From contig OZ218963.1 in NCBI GenBank assembly GCA_965112735.1, forward strand, positions 3,162,001 through 3,226,000: a DNA stretch of 64,000 nt. Reading direction: 5' to 3'. Shown here piece by piece: positions 43,839-56,386 of this stretch (position 1 is its first letter; each line of letters starts with the position of its first letter). This stretch comes from Phaeosaccion multiseriatum (lineage: Eukaryota > Ochrophyta, other classes). The notes beneath the pieces are model-generated. The model was not told the DNA's origin. It searched no databases and saw only the letters and a list, made by a program, of their open reading frames with translations. A program made the position numbers and the translations under genes.

Positions 43839-46800
43839 TCAGTCGTCCTCGTCCTCATCCGAGCTACTGGAGTCGCCGCTACGAGCCCCGAGTGCCTTGA
43901 AAGTGGCCATAGCCAGAGAAGACACCTCGACGCTCTCCCGCCGTACAGTAGGCGTCCGAAAGCTGATGAAGCACTCTGCGCCGTCTGTGGTAGCTGTGCC
44001 GGTGGGTCCGATAACGAACCGCTGCTCAAAATTCCCGGCCACAATGGCGTGAATGTCTCGCTCCTCGTCCTGGGGGTCGCTACTGACGAGCTTGTAGTTC
44101 GTGGAGGCTATGCATCGAACCTGAGCGAGGGTGATACACGTGTGTTTGTGTGTGTTGTGTCGAAACAGAGGGAGGGAGGGCATGCGCTTTCAATGGGGAG
44201 GGAGTACAACACGTAGGACAAGCAGGAAACCATTGGTTTCGAGCTACTCTGAGGCTTATCGGCCCCAATTCGGTTACATGTTTTCTCATCCTGTGAGTTT
44301 GTCAAGCACCCTCGCTCCTTCCCTTACCTCGAGGCAAGAGCAGAAGCCAGCCTCATGCCCCTCGCCCGCCGGGGTCGCCACCAGCGAAGTGCGTGGGGTA
44401 TCGAGGCCGTCAGAGTCACCCCATTCCTCGTGGAGGTGAGCGCTGAAATTGGACGCCAACTCCGTAACTGCTGCCTCAGATACAGACAGTGAACTGCCGC
44501 CGTTCGTGCTGCTCTCAGTGCCGGCGGCAATCACCAGCCGACTAGGTGTGGAGGATGCCGTAACCTCGCTCAGCGTTGAAGGCTGATTCCGAGTCGGGCT
44601 CTGGCAAACGTGAGACAAAGAGGCAACCCCCCCCCCCCAAGCCTTCCCCCCACCACTTTGTGGGGCCGTCCTGCCTTCACTGCCGTTGCTTCCTCTGGTG
44701 CTGAGATCGGCAGCAGTATCCACGCTCCGTTCTGCCCCACGTGTCATACTAGTTCCTTGGGAAAGAGGGGACTGTGCCGGCGAAGATGAAAAATCCGTCA
44801 CCTGATGTGCGTAGGGCAGCAAGCAATATGGAGAGGAGATGGCAGAGCACTAAGTGTCAAGTTCCGAGGGGCGCAAATACATGATAAGAAGCATATCATA
44901 GATGGACAAAAAGCATGGCATCCTCACCAAAAGCAACCTGCTCGCTGCCTCCGTACCTTTCGATTTCTTGACCCTCGTCGTCGCAAGGAAGGAAAGCCAG
45001 GCGTGCGTGACGAGAAGGGGGATGATGACGATACAGCTCCTCCTGCAGCCTCTTCATTCCGAAGACCCGACGAGGAGAGAGCCGCAGCCGTCGCGGAGGA
45101 TCCAGGCCCGCACCCTAGCGACCCTCGAGCAGTCGTCGAGCAAGATGGAGCCGCGGCACGGCTGCCTCCCCCGTCTGCGCCCCCCCTAGAGAAAGGGCTG
45201 CTTAGGCCTCCTCCTCCTCCTCCTCCTCCTCCTCCTCCGACTCCGACTCCGAAGGATAGCAGTGACCGAGCCCCGTCCAAAATGACATTGGCCGAAGTTG
45301 CCAAACCGGAGGGCGACCCGTCGCTCGTTCCTTTCCTGCCGCCTCCACCAACACCTCCTCCTCTATCCTTATTCACGGAGAGGGGCGGAGGCATAGACCC
45401 ACTGCTACCGCGGCCTGCTCTAGCAGTACCAGTCCTAGAGACATTCACGTTACTGCTGCTGCTACCGCCGCTGCTGCTGCTGCCGCCGCTGCTGCTGCTG
45501 CTGCTATTGCCGCAGCCACCGGCGTCACCACCCCCACCACCAACACCCCCCCCTGGCCTTGCTGCTACGAAAGGCACTGTGCCCCTTCCCGGTGACGCTG
45601 CAGACACTTCAGCAAGACCACCCCGCCTGCTGATGATGCTGCTGCTGCTGCTACTGCTGCTGTTGCTGTTGTTCCTGTCAAAGCTCTCTCCTGTCAACTT
45701 GTTCTCGTGACTCCCTCGCGGGCCTCTCCGGGCCGACAAGGGATATCTGAATCCCCTCCTGGTCCCGGGGGAGTCAGTCGCAGAGTCTGCTCGGTCCGGC
45801 TCGCTCAGCCGCCTCCTATCTGCGTCTGGGTGAAATCGAAGTTCTGCGGCCCCTGCAGTTATCGACGTTGCTGATCCTGCTCCCCTTCCCGTACCTGCCG
45901 CCCCCGGGCCTCTGCCCCCCCCCTGGTTCCGACCATCCTCCAACTCCTGCTCAGCTTGTAGCCCAGATCCCCCCCCCCTGATCGGTGACATGGGGGGTCG
46001 CCCGGAGGATGAGTGATGGGCGTCGTCATCTGTGTGGTGGCTGCTGCTGCTGTTGCTGACCCGCGGCGGAGACGACTCCGAATTGGGCAGAGCTGCGATG
46101 CTTTCTGCTGCCGCCCCCGGGGGTCTCCTCTTGTCCACTGGCCCTCGAGGCGGCTGCTGCTGGTGCTTGACTAAACGCACCGAAATATCCAGCGGCTCGG
46201 CCACTTGAGACGCCGGAACGAGCACAACCAAATCGTGATTCTTGCACAGATTGTCCACCACCATGTACGTGTCTCCCGCCGAGTTGGTGCGATTGGACGA
46301 CAGCAAGAGGTCTCTGGCGGCCAACAGGGCGTGGCACTCGGCCATGTTGGCGAAATTGTCGCTCAATGGCGCCTTCTTGGCCTCGTCTAGAATACACCCC
46401 ATCAGCGCGCTTACAATGGCCCCCACCCCCCTCTCCTCCCCTTCCAGCACCACTCCGTTGACGCACACTGAGTCGCGTTTCATGTCCTTGAACAGCTGAG
46501 CCAGCTCCACCTTGCCGCGGCGGATACGCTCCCCGCCCGACAATACGTCCATCCCCGACGTGAGGCCAGAGAGGCCCGGGTCGACGTTGCTGACGAGCCT
46601 CACGGGCAGTCTCAGGCCGTCCCGACCAGACTCGGCGATGAAGTGCGCCAAGCGGCTGCTGTACGTCTGCATGTCTGTGGCACTCTGCAAGTGCTCTCGC
46701 ACCTCCAGATACTTTCTAAGGTCCACAGCGTGCCGACTGTCTCCAGGCAAGAGCCGTTCCAAGCTCGTAGACACTCCTCCTGTTGCCTCCGCCTCCTTGC

Positions 46801-49063
46801 CCCCATTTACCCAGTCTGAGCTCCATGGTCTGCTCCTTGTTGCTGCTGCTGCAGCTACTGATACTCCTCCTCCTCCTCCTCCTCCTCCTCCTCCTCCTCC
46901 TCCTCCTCCTCCTCCTCCTCCACCACCACCACCACCACCACCTCCTACTCCTACTCTACTGAAGATGCCTCCTCCGGACACTGGTGTGCAAGAAGCATCG
47001 CCCACAAGGGGCGCGGCTACCATGGCCTTTTCAATGGCCTTCACCCACTTCAGACACTCCACCGCGCTGCTCGCCTGCCACACCCGTCTGACATTCCCAA
47101 CGCTGATGGCGAACCTGTTGTTCATGTTGGCGCTGCTACTACTGCTGCTGCTGCTGCTGCCCCTACCGCGCTGCGGCGAGTAGTCCTTCGTCGTGCAGTC
47201 CAGAGAAGGACCAGAAGAGCCCGCTAGCCCTTGAAAACTCCCCTCCCAATCGTGCTCTCCCCCCCCTCTGCCGCGACTTGCCCCTCCTCCGCTCGTGCTC
47301 AATTCCACCTCTCCTCCTCCTCCTCCTCCTCCTCCTCCTCCTCCGCCTCCTCCTCCTCCTCCTCCTCCTCCGCCTCCTCCTCCTCCTCCTACCCCTGCTC
47401 CTCCTGCCCCCCCTCCTCCTCCTCCTCCTCCTCCTCCTCCGCCTCCTCCTCCTCCTCCTGCTCCTCCTCCTTCTCCTCCTCCTCCTTCTCCTCCTCCTTT
47501 TCCTCCTCCTCCTCCTCCTCCTCCTCCTCCTCCTCCTCCTCCTCCTCCTCCTCCTCCTCCTCCTCCTCCTCCTCCTCCTCCTCCTCCTCCTACCCCTGCT
47601 CCCCCTGCCCCTCCTCCTCCGTGCCCACTATTCAAGATTCCACCTATGCCCGATCCACTGCCACCGATGCCGCTTCTTCGAGGGGTTTGCTCCTGCCGAC
47701 TATTATTGTGCTGGTCTTCCAATACCATCTCCACTGTACATGCACCGACGTACAATTGAATTTCCTTATAGCTCCCTCTCCGTTTGGTGGAGGTAGAATG
47801 ATCCTCGTAGGCAAAGCACCCCATGCGGAGGCGCACGATTTTGGCCTTCCACCGATTGGCGTCTAACCTACCGAGGGCGTTCTTATGCGCCTTCATGAGC
47901 AAGCCACACCTCAGCACTGCCGGTGAAGAGCCATCTACTGCCTCCCCTCTCGGAAACGCCAACACAGTGGCGGCGTCTGCCGAGGAGGCCCACCCTCCTG
48001 CCAAGTCCTTGTCAAGGAGTTGGAAGGCGGCCAGGAGCAGTATCTCGCTATCTTGTTTCAAACTCTTGTACTCCTTCATGGACACCGTGCCAGTCTCGCC
48101 CTTGACACGCGCAACCCGTGCCCCTTCTCCCTCGAGTGCATCTGCGGTACCTGTAGCCTTTAAGGCTGCTGGTGCTGCAAAGGCCGGTGACGGCGGAGCG
48201 AGTTGCGGATTGAAACCTTCTACTTTGTCTTGATCGCTCCTTGCTGCTGACAAAGCCCCCCCGGCCGCTGCTCCTTGACCCACGGGGGAGTTCGGCGCTG
48301 ACGGCTTTCCAAATTCAGTCGACAAGATGTCCACAACAAGAACATCACTTCCCGGGCATGGCTGTGAAGCTCTACTACCACTATTATCCTGTCCTCCTCC
48401 TCCCTTCCCTCCCTTTCCACAACACTTCTCCTCGGCATCCCCTGGCCCATCTCCTCTCCCTTCCCGTAGAGGCACGGAGGTAGAGGGGCTCCAGTCGCCA
48501 TTCCACTCTGCACAAATTGCTTGCGTGCGCTGGTACTGTCGAAAGTCTTCCTCGTGGCCGCAGCACTCGCTGCTACTCCCTCCTGTAGAGTTACTACCAT
48601 CTGTATCATCAATGGCGTTGCCATTGACGTCACTATCACCGACTTCTTCCACTGTAAGGCTGTGTCTATCCCCTCCTCTTTCACAAATCCCCCCCCCCTG
48701 CTGCCCCCCCACACCCATCTGACGCCGACCACCCTCGCCTCCTCCCACCCCATGACTACTGGTAGACATACATTGCTCTGCTGGTCGTCTGCTGCTGCTG
48801 CTGCCGTCCTTGGAAGACTTGACGGCCTTCCTGCGGCTCACGAAGCTAGACACTGCGGAGTCAGTCGGGTCCAGGCGACCTCCCCCCTGCTGAGTCGAAC
48901 AAAGTGGACCAGTAGAGCTGCTGCTTCCTACTTTCCTTTTGCCTTTCACCGTTGTTGGGGTTCGTGCTATACAATCCGGCCGCGACATCGAGCTGGATTC
49001 AGCAGCAGCAGCCCCCGGTTCAGCCACGGCTTCAGGGTGGGGTAGGGAGGCCATACTCACCAT
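43839..49063 (-). CDS. Large PH-domain protein with long poly-Gly tracts
   Basis: Exons 49063-44957, 44801-44328 and 44120-43839 join in phase 0 to 1620 residues. A PH-type domain starts near residue 386 (RCGLLMKAHKNALGRLDANR, WKAKIVRLRMGCFAYEDHS). It is interrupted by about 170 residues of mostly Gly and resumes near 646 with NRFAISVGNVRRVWQASSAV and ECLKWVKAIEKAM, the C-terminal helix with its Trp. A conserved-looking helical region lies at about 770-985 (LEVREHLQSATDMQTYSSRL, LAQLFKDMKRDSVCVNGVVL, DTYMVVDNLCKNHDLVVLVP). The C-terminal exons add a Ser/Thr-rich linker and a compact end (YKLVSSDPQDEERDIHAIVA, ECFISFRTPTVRRES, poly-Ser/Asp tail). A lipid-binding scaffold is likely; the exact role is unknown. 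ATG 49054 is an alternative start. Confidence 0.78.
46861..46945. repeat. (CCT)n/(CCA)n tract coding for poly-Gly
   Basis: A trinucleotide tract, read on the minus strand as GGA/GGT glycine codons, lies within exon 1 of the PH-domain gene. Confidence 0.95.
47305..47612. repeat. (CCT)n tract of about 300 bp coding for poly-Gly
   Basis: Nearly pure CTC/CCT triplets with occasional CCG, CCC and CCA changes interrupt the PH domain of the 1620-residue protein. The changes are mostly at the third codon position, so the frame is kept. Long poly-Pro, poly-Ser and poly-Leu frames on the plus strand are artefacts of this repeat. Confidence 0.95.
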
Positions 49064-49314
49064 CCCCAACACTCTACCCTGGTAAAGTAGCCATCGTTTT
49101 TACGCGTCTCTGACGCCCGATTCGCCCCCCCCTTTAAGGCAAGCTCCCTTCGTCTCACGCACTACGCTCGCTTCTACGATGCCCCACCTCCCTACACCCA
49201 CCCCCCCTGAAACGCATGAGCTACGAGATGGATTGTTAAAGGTGACGCCCCCCGGGATCTAGGGGGGAGATGAATACAAAAAATCTTAGGAGAGAAGGAG
49301 GAGGGAAGGCAAGC
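49064..49314. promoter_or_regulatory. Shared promoter space of the PH-domain and eIF4B-like genes
   Basis: 251 bp lie between divergent starts; it is only 206 bp if ATG 49270 is used for the plus-strand gene. Confidence 0.45.
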
Positions 49315-52175
49315 ATGGCGACCATTAATCCTGCAGTAAACAAGGAGGAAATCAAGGAGCTGGCCCAGGATGTGACGAAAACGACAAACTCTTGGGCTGA
49401 GGATGACGATTCCGATGAGGATGAGGAGGAGCTGCAAAGGTTGCGAGGGGAAGCCGAGAAGCGGCATGCCGCCGAGAGAGAGCGGCGGGAGGAGGAGGAG
49501 AGAAGGAAGCAGCAGGAGCTAAGAGAGCAGAATAAATGGCAAAGAGGCGGCCACTCTAGTATGGGTGGGGGAGGGCAGGATACGCGGAACAACAACATGG
49601 GGGGTGGAGGGGGGGGCGGATCGCGGGCTGGCATGAATGCTTTTGCGGGGAGGGAGAGGGGTGGAGGGGGAAGATTTCAGCAGCAGCAACATCAGCACCA
49701 GCACCAGGGCCCCTACGATGGTAGGGGAGGGAGCGATCGGGATGCGGGGGGAGGAGGAGGAGGAGGAGGGGGGGGGGGAGGAGGAGCACGAGCCAATTCG
49801 CACTGGCAGAAGAGGGCTAGTACTGCCGCCATGGGAACAGCTCAGCAGCTCCCAGATCGGGGGCCTTTCAAGGTGAGAGTCGCCCCCTCAGACGCACACC
49901 CTTCTCCTCCACTCTCTCTCGTCTTTCTTAAACGGACTGGCCATAGGAGGGGCATTGGCGTTTCTCTTCTCTCTCAAACCTTTCTTGTTTCCTTCTTAAC
50001 CTCTTTTTTTTGCTTTGTCAAGGGTTTCTTGATGCCTTGTCGTCTCTATTTCGCACTCCTGGCCCCGCCCCCCCCAAACCTCTCCCTCTCTCTCACGTAC
50101 GGTCGTCGCGCCTCTTACGTCCATCCCATTCACCCCGCTCTTCTTTGCCGCTCACCTGGCCCCGTTCTTTGCTCTTGTTCTACGACTTCCTTTTTCTTTT
50201 GTTATGGTGACATGTTTTGCGTCTTTTGCTTTGTCAGGCGTACGTGTCTGGTTTGGGCAGGGACGGACAGGAAAGGGAACTCGTAAGCTTCTTCGGGGAT
50301 GAGAATGTGCTTGACGCAGTGGTGGTGCGGGACAGAAGGGATAACACTGGCCAGGTGAGTGATTCAGTGAGGCAGGGCACTGCTGGGGCTCGGAGGGCTA
50401 GTTCCTTCCCGAGTGCAGACAGACTACGAGTGCTTACGGGCTTTCCTGCTGTCCACCACCCAGCTCTCGCTCCTTTTTTTCATCCGCTCGGAACTCCCCC
50501 CCCCCCTCCCGCTTCCCCTCCCACGCACCCCCTCTTGTGACTTTCCCTTTTCATACAGGGCCACGCCTATGTGACATTCAAAACCCGCAATGCCCTGCAA
50601 GAAGCGCTTGCATGTACTGGGAAACTCCTCCACGATAAGCCAGTGAAAGTAGAAGTTGCCAAGGGCGATCAACGAGAAGAACAAGGAGGAAGAGGCGGAG
50701 GGTTCGGCGGGGGAGGGGGCGATAGGGGTTTCAGCAGGGGAGGAGGAGGATTCGATGGAGGGGGTGGGGGAGGGGGAGGTGGCCCCCCAAAGGAAAGGAA
50801 GAAGCTTGTCCTCAAGCCTAGAGGGGCTCCGTCGAAAGGGGAGAGTGATCCTAGGGATGGGACTACGAGTGGGACTAGAGAAGGCAGCACAGTTGAAGGA
50901 GAAGGCGCCGGCGCAGCACCAGCAGCAGCAGCCGCCGCACAGGAGAAGGAGAAGGCAAAGGTGGAGAAGAAGCCATCCACGAGCAGAGCTTCCATATTTG
51001 GCACGGGCAAGGCGCAGGACCTGAAGGAGTACGCCAAGAAGCACGAAAAGGAGGAGGTCAACCAACGAGGAGGGAAAGTTATCAAGACAAGACCAAGGAT
51101 TGAGAATTCCAATCGCGCAAGGGCCTCGTCGGGTACTTCCTCCGTGTCCTCTGCCAGTAGCAGCCATGGGGGGAGAAAGTCGCCTTCGGACGGTGCTGGA
51201 GGAGGGAAAGGAGCAGGGGAGGGTGGACCGAAAGTGTTAGATCGCAACGCTAGCAGCAGTGGTGGTTCGCCTGCAGCAGCTGCCGTGCCGTTACAGTCGA
51301 TGATGAAGGGCAAAGAGACGTCTGGCTCTGCCGCCAACCCCCCCCCTCCGCCGCAGGAGAAGGAACAGACCACGGATGATGTTGGGTGGATGGGAAAAGG
51401 CACGGGTAAAGGATCGCGCGGAAAGCAGCCGCAACAGCAACAGCAACAACAGCAGCATCAGCAGTCTTCCAGGGCAGCCAAGACTGGCAGCGCAGGTGCG
51501 AAGGACACGAAGGCACGGGACAAGAAGCAGGGGGGTGGTGCTGGTGCTGGTGGTGCTGGTGCTGGTGGAGGAGGATGTGGAGGAGGAGGAGGAGGAGGAG
51601 GAGGAGGAGGAGGAGGAGGAGGAGGAGGCACTCAAGGGAGAGAAGGAGCGGCGACCACTGGGGCGGTGGCGGGGAAAGCCGGTGTGTCGAGGGGTGGCAA
51701 GGTGGCCAGCAGAAGTGCCACGGGAACCAAACCAGGTGGCGGACAAGGCGACAGGAAAGAAGTGAACAAAGAGCCGGCTAAGGCGAAGGGAGCCACTCCT
51801 ATTTCAGCCGATACACCTGCTGCCGCTGCGGCTGCTCCTAGCACAGTGCCCACCGCAGCACCGGTACGTAAGCGTTTGTAGCAGTGACTTGTCTTGTCGA
51901 GGGAGGGGGGGAGCTCAGGAAGGGAAGGGTACGGCGCGGAAGGACATTGCCCTTACTCATTGGCTTACCGTACCAAGAGGTGGTCGCCTCTGCCGTCTCC
52001 TGTGCTGTTTGCTAACGGCGTTCCCAATGCTTCGAGGCGACGAAACACGCGGCCTAAGACACGTGCAAATTCTCTCGCTGTGATGCTGTGCCATTCCTCC
52101 CTGCGGCAGGCTGTTGTGAACCAGTTTGATGTGTTGGGCGTCGATGACGATTCCGACGACGACGAGACGGCTTGA
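49315..52175 (+). CDS. eIF4B-like translation initiation factor (RRM, Gly-rich)
   Basis: Exons 49315-49872, 50238-50354, 50559-51863 and 52110-52175 join in phase 0 to 681 residues. The N-terminus is acidic then charged-helical (SWAEDDDSDEDEEELQRL). One RRM is split over exons 2 and 3 (AYVSGLGRDGQERELVSFFG, GHAYVTFKTRNALQEAL, KPVKVEVAKGD). After a Gly-rich stretch come RKKLVLKPRGAPSKGESD and ASIFGTGKAQDLKEY, which correspond to the LxLKPR and S-I-F-G-x-A-K segments of eIF4B. The rest is Ser/Gly/Gln-rich with a long poly-Gly run and an acidic end (DVLGVDDDSDDDETA). eIF4B stimulates the eIF4A helicase during scanning. An in-frame ATG at 49270 (MNTKNLRREG) is the alternative start; 49315 has the better context. 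Confidence 0.82.
51538..51633. repeat. (GGT)n/(GGA)n tract coding for poly-Gly
   Basis: GCTGGTGGT units pass into a pure GGA run inside exon 3 of the eIF4B-like gene. Confidence 0.9.
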
Positions 52176-52577
52176 TGGAGGGAGCCACACTTGCGCCCCC
52201 TTCCATTGGCTTGGCTTGGGGAGAAGAGGTGGGAGGACGGGCGAGTAGAGAGGCGTAGAGGCGGGACCGGTAAAAAAAACAACATGCGAACTCCAACTCT
52301 TCGTCTTGGGTGCCATGAAACTGGCACGGAAATGAGTACAGTCAGGGAAAGGTTTCCGCGACGATCGGATCTGCTCGAATACCTTCAAGAAAACACCCGA
52401 TAACAAAATTGAGGGAAGATGGGGTGTGAGCAACAATAAGGCATCAGGGAGAGCAGACAGCGTCGGCCTCGGTCGAGAGAGGGCCTAGTGCAAGCCACTC
52501 AACAGTCCATGTATTTAGGGACTCCTGCCGTAGAGGAAGGTGCATGTTGAGTTGCGCGGGAAAAGAGCAGCAGGAGA

Positions 52578-52613
<36 letters not shown>

Positions 52614-52705
52614 CTTACCACAGACAGTAGGCTGAATTGAAAGGGAATAAGGAACGACTTTCTCACTGTGCATACCGCGTAGAGCTCACTTGCAAGGAGG
52701 AGAAC
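52176..52705. other. Intergenic and leader region of the three-RRM gene
   Basis: 530 bp lie between tandem genes. An AGCAGC-type triplet run occurs at about 52565-52612, shortly before the start codon, so probably in the 5' leader. No gene was seen. Confidence 0.45.
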
Positions 52706-53177
52706 ATGGCGGAACCGACGGAGGCAGAAGCACTCCCAAAAGACAAGAAGGAGGAGGGAGGAGAGGGAAAGGTAAAGGAGAAGGATAACGTGTCCGGGGA
52801 AAGCGCTAGTACTGTGTCGGAAGGTGATGTGTCGAAGAGGACGGAGCAGGGGGCGAGCAGAGCAACAGCAGCGGCAACACCACCACCACCCCCTGAAGGA
52901 GAAGGGGAGAGTAGTGCCATGCCCAGCAAGGAAGCCGAAGAGGAGCTTGGTTCTACTGCTGGCGCGGCTACTGACGACAGTGGTGATGCTGCCCCTGCTG
53001 CTGCTGGACAGGGTGCAGAATCTCTCTCCTCGGCGTCGGCAAGGTCCGCAGCTGAGGTGGACTGCAAAACACTGTGGATGGGCGACATACAGGTAGGTGC
53101 GGTATGACTGTACGTGAGCCTCCTTTCTTCGCCCTACCTTCTTTCCGCTCCCCCACCCCCTGCCGTCCCCCTTTCGC

Positions 53178-53214
<37 letters not shown>

Positions 53215-54391
53215 GGTTGTGTGTGTGTCCCAGCCAACCTGGGATGAGGCGTTCGTCGGCAACCTATTTGCGAGTCATGGTGAGTTCTTTCCTGGGTTTT
53301 GATTGAGTGGCCAGCAACAAAGTGTATCTTCAGCACGCGTGGGGCATATTTCTTGCGCTGTGGTGCATGTAGAGGGGCCGGATACCAAAGCGATTGTCAG
53401 ATGCCAGCAGCCCCCCGGATTCGTCTGGCCCTGCTCCTCGCTTCACACTCACTCACATACAAAGCCTTTCTCTCTCTCTCTTTCTCCCCACCCGACCGGC
53501 AGGGGCGAGTGAAGTCGACGTCAAGCTCATTCGAGATCGCCAGAGCGGTCTACCCGCTGGCTATGGCTTTCTGGACTTTCCCACCAACGCGGAGGCGGAG
53601 GATGCCCTGGAGAATATCAACGGGAAGCCCATTGAGGGCACAGCGTTGAAGTGAGTAGTGAGCCCCCTTTTTATTCTCTGGAACTGACCGGGTGGAGAGG
53701 AAGGGCGAGTAGCAGTAGCAGCAGCCGCAGTGATGAGAGGGGGAGGGGACAACTCGCAGCCTCGCGCCGTCCTTCTCTGCCTCCCTACTTGATGCTCTAT
53801 GCTCACCCTCTCTCTTTCCCACTCTATCCTTACAGATTTCGGCTCAATTGGGGCGCAGGAGGCAAGCGCGTGGAGCAACCGCAAGAGTTCAGTGTGTTTG
53901 TGGGCGACCTCGCTCCCGATATCACGGACGAGCGTTTGCGCGCCTTGTTTGCCGAAAAGTTTGAGACCGTCTTGGGTGCGAAAGTCGTCACCAATCAGGT
54001 AGGAAGAAGCTGGGTGGGGAGGGGGGTTACTGCCCATGTGTTGCTACTCGGTTCCATGTCCTCGCCTTGTTCTGCCGCTCTCTCTCTCTCCTCTCCTTGT
54101 TCCTCTCCTTTGTGGACCAGAGGCGTATGTCGACCTCGCTCAGCCCCTCACACGCGTGCACGCCTTGTCTCCTTCCTGGTGCTCTCTCTCTCCCTTGCCG
54201 ACTCTGACGGGGGCGGCCTCCAATCCAGGCCACGGGCATTAGCAAGGGCTTTGGATTCGTTCGCTTCGGGAGCGAAGAGGAGGGAGAGAAGGCCCTGGAG
54301 ACGATGGACGGAGCTGTTTGCGGGAATCGACCAATGAGGTACGTGCAGATGTCCGTCCTATCTCAGAATGGGGCCTCAGTTTTTTCGGCGG

Positions 54392-54425
<34 letters not shown>

Positions 54426-55298
54426 GCCTCCAGTTTCCCTCCTCCCCCCTCATCGCCTTCAATGCCACCACACTTGTCTTTCGCCAACAAAACCTGTCCG
54501 CAGAGTGGCAGAGGCAACAAAGAGGACTGCGAGAGGAAGGTCAGCAACTGCTCGTGGAGGAGGAGGCGGAGGGGGGGGATCGACATCTTCAGCAGTCGAC
54601 CCCGCAGAGGACAGTCAAAACCGCACTGTCTTTGTGGGGGGCATCAACGCTGCCGTCACTGAGAACACTCTCCGAGCGGCCTTTGCCCATGCGGGCGAGA
54701 TCATTTCGGTCAAGACGCCCCCCGGGAGAGGCTGTGGTTTTGTCAACTTCGCCCAGCGAGCCAGCGCAGAGTCCGTCATCAACTCCATGCAAGGAATGGA
54801 GATTGCCGGATGTCAGGTATGTATGTGTGTGTGTGTGGATGGCTCGCTGGGCTTGGCTGTGCTTGCCTTCCATTTATAAGCGCAGAGCTGATGGTGTGAG
54901 GACCGTTACCTCTGATGGGAGGAAGAGAGGGCCACACGTAATTTCCTTCTTGTCTTACTTGATTAATTGTTTCTCTCTCCCCAACTCAGATTCGATTGTC
55001 GTGGGGAAGAACCAGCAGCCGCATGGGGGGCAATCGAGGAGGCGGGGCGAGCGCATCGGTAGGGCCCCACGGAGGCGGCTTGTATGGCCACATGGGTGTC
55101 GGGGGTGGGGGAGGAGTAGTAGGCTACGGAGGAGCAGCAGGTGGTGCGTCCGGGGCCCAGCAACAGCAAGGGTTTTACGGTCAGTACGGAGACGGGGGCT
55201 ACGCTCATCAAATTTACGGGGGGCCAGCGGCCGCAATGGCGTACGCGACGGTAGGTCAGCAATACGCGCCAGCAGCAGGCGGCCAGTTGCTGTTCGGT

Positions 55299-55332
<34 letters not shown>

Positions 55333-55898
55333 TGGGCCAAGGGCAGCAACCAGTGGGAGGAGGAGGAAGCGGGGGCTACGGTGGCGCTGGAGGACTGTCA
55401 GGAGCCGAAGCATCCTCCGCCGGAGCGGGAGTCGGAGTCGCCCCTTACGCTAGCCAACCTGCCAGTGCGGGAGGCAGCGCTTCCTACCACACTCCCCAAC
55501 AGGCCGCGGCCGCAGCGGCTTACCAACAACAACAGTATTACGCCACGCAGTACGCCATGCAGTATGGCCATGCACCTGCTGCCGGCGGCTATGGCTACCC
55601 TCAAGTGGCGGCGCAGGCTGGGGACGCTTCTGCTGGGATAGGACCAAGGACTCCCGGATCGGGCGGAGTCGCTGTCGGTGATCTTGGAGCAGCTCAGGGG
55701 CTTCATCAACGAGCGGGGGCTTACCAACAGCAGCAGCAGCAGCAGCAACAGGTAGATCAACTGGGAGGTCTGGTGCGCCAGATGGGTGTGCAAGCGGAAG
55801 GCGGCGGTGGTGGCAGGAGGGGGGGGGGAGGGGGCGCGAGAGGGGGAGGGGGACGGGCGGCGCAGCAACAGCAGGGGGGCGGAATAGAGAAGGGCTAG
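52706..55898 (+). CDS. Three-RRM protein of the RBP45/47-Nam8-TRNAU1AP type
   Basis: Exons 52706-53092, 53234-53279, 53503-53650, 53836-53998, 54229-54338, 54504-54816 and 54990-55898 join in frame to 691 residues. An acidic Ala/Ser-rich leader precedes RRM1 (CKTLWMGDIQPTWDEAF, PAGYGFLDFPTNAEAEDAL). RRM2 has FSVFVGDLAPDITDERLRAL and KGFGFVRFGSEEEGEKAL. RRM3 has RTVFVGGINAAVTENTLRAA, GCGFVNFAQRASAESVI and QIRLSWGRTSS. The order, the W-x-G-D-x-x-P start of RRM1 and the closing I-R-L-S-W-G fit plant RBP45/47 and yeast Nam8, nuclear poly(U)/poly(A) RNA-binding and splicing-related proteins. The C-terminal 300 residues are Gly/Gln/Tyr/Ala-rich, typical of a phase-separating low-complexity domain. 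Confidence 0.92.
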
Positions 55899-56386
55899 TG
55901 CCCTATTGTACCTCCCCATCTCTGGTTGGCACACGCATCATATTCATCGCAATAGATGGTTTTATGATTTCTTTTGGTGGGAAAGAAATGAGTGTATGTA
56001 AGATAATTAATTGGACACGGTGGGGGGCAATTTAATGCCGGGGCGACAGAAAGAGTTGAATGCTTGCTGATGCCGAAGGCGGCGGTGCTGTTCCAGCGGA
56101 GGGCCGGGGTGCAGAGAAAGGGGGAAGAGATGCATGAAGTCCGTATTTACACTCCGATCATGTTGTATCGGGAGAGCCTTTAATATAATGATGTAATGAT
56201 GATATTTGGAAAGATGGAAAGCTAATATCAATCGATTAAACCACAGAATGGTCCAAGGGTGGGGGGGCTGATGAGGCTGATCTGATCGTACGTGGTAGAC
56301 CTTTCTTGCAGCTTTCTTGCAGCAGTCCGACTGGGTGGGTCGGAGCAGACGAGTAAAAAAAAAGTGCCTGGATATGCCTTGCTTCA
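55899..56386. other. AT-richer intergenic region
   Basis: The segment 55930-56260 is the most AT-rich of the window (AATTAATTGG, TAATATAATGATGTAATGATG) and is probably the 3' UTR and terminator of the three-RRM gene. No gene was seen. Confidence 0.5.

Noticed and set aside
47231-47866. Poly-Ser, poly-Leu and poly-Pro frames on the plus strand
   Set aside because: These are translations of the CCT repeat that encodes poly-Gly on the minus strand.
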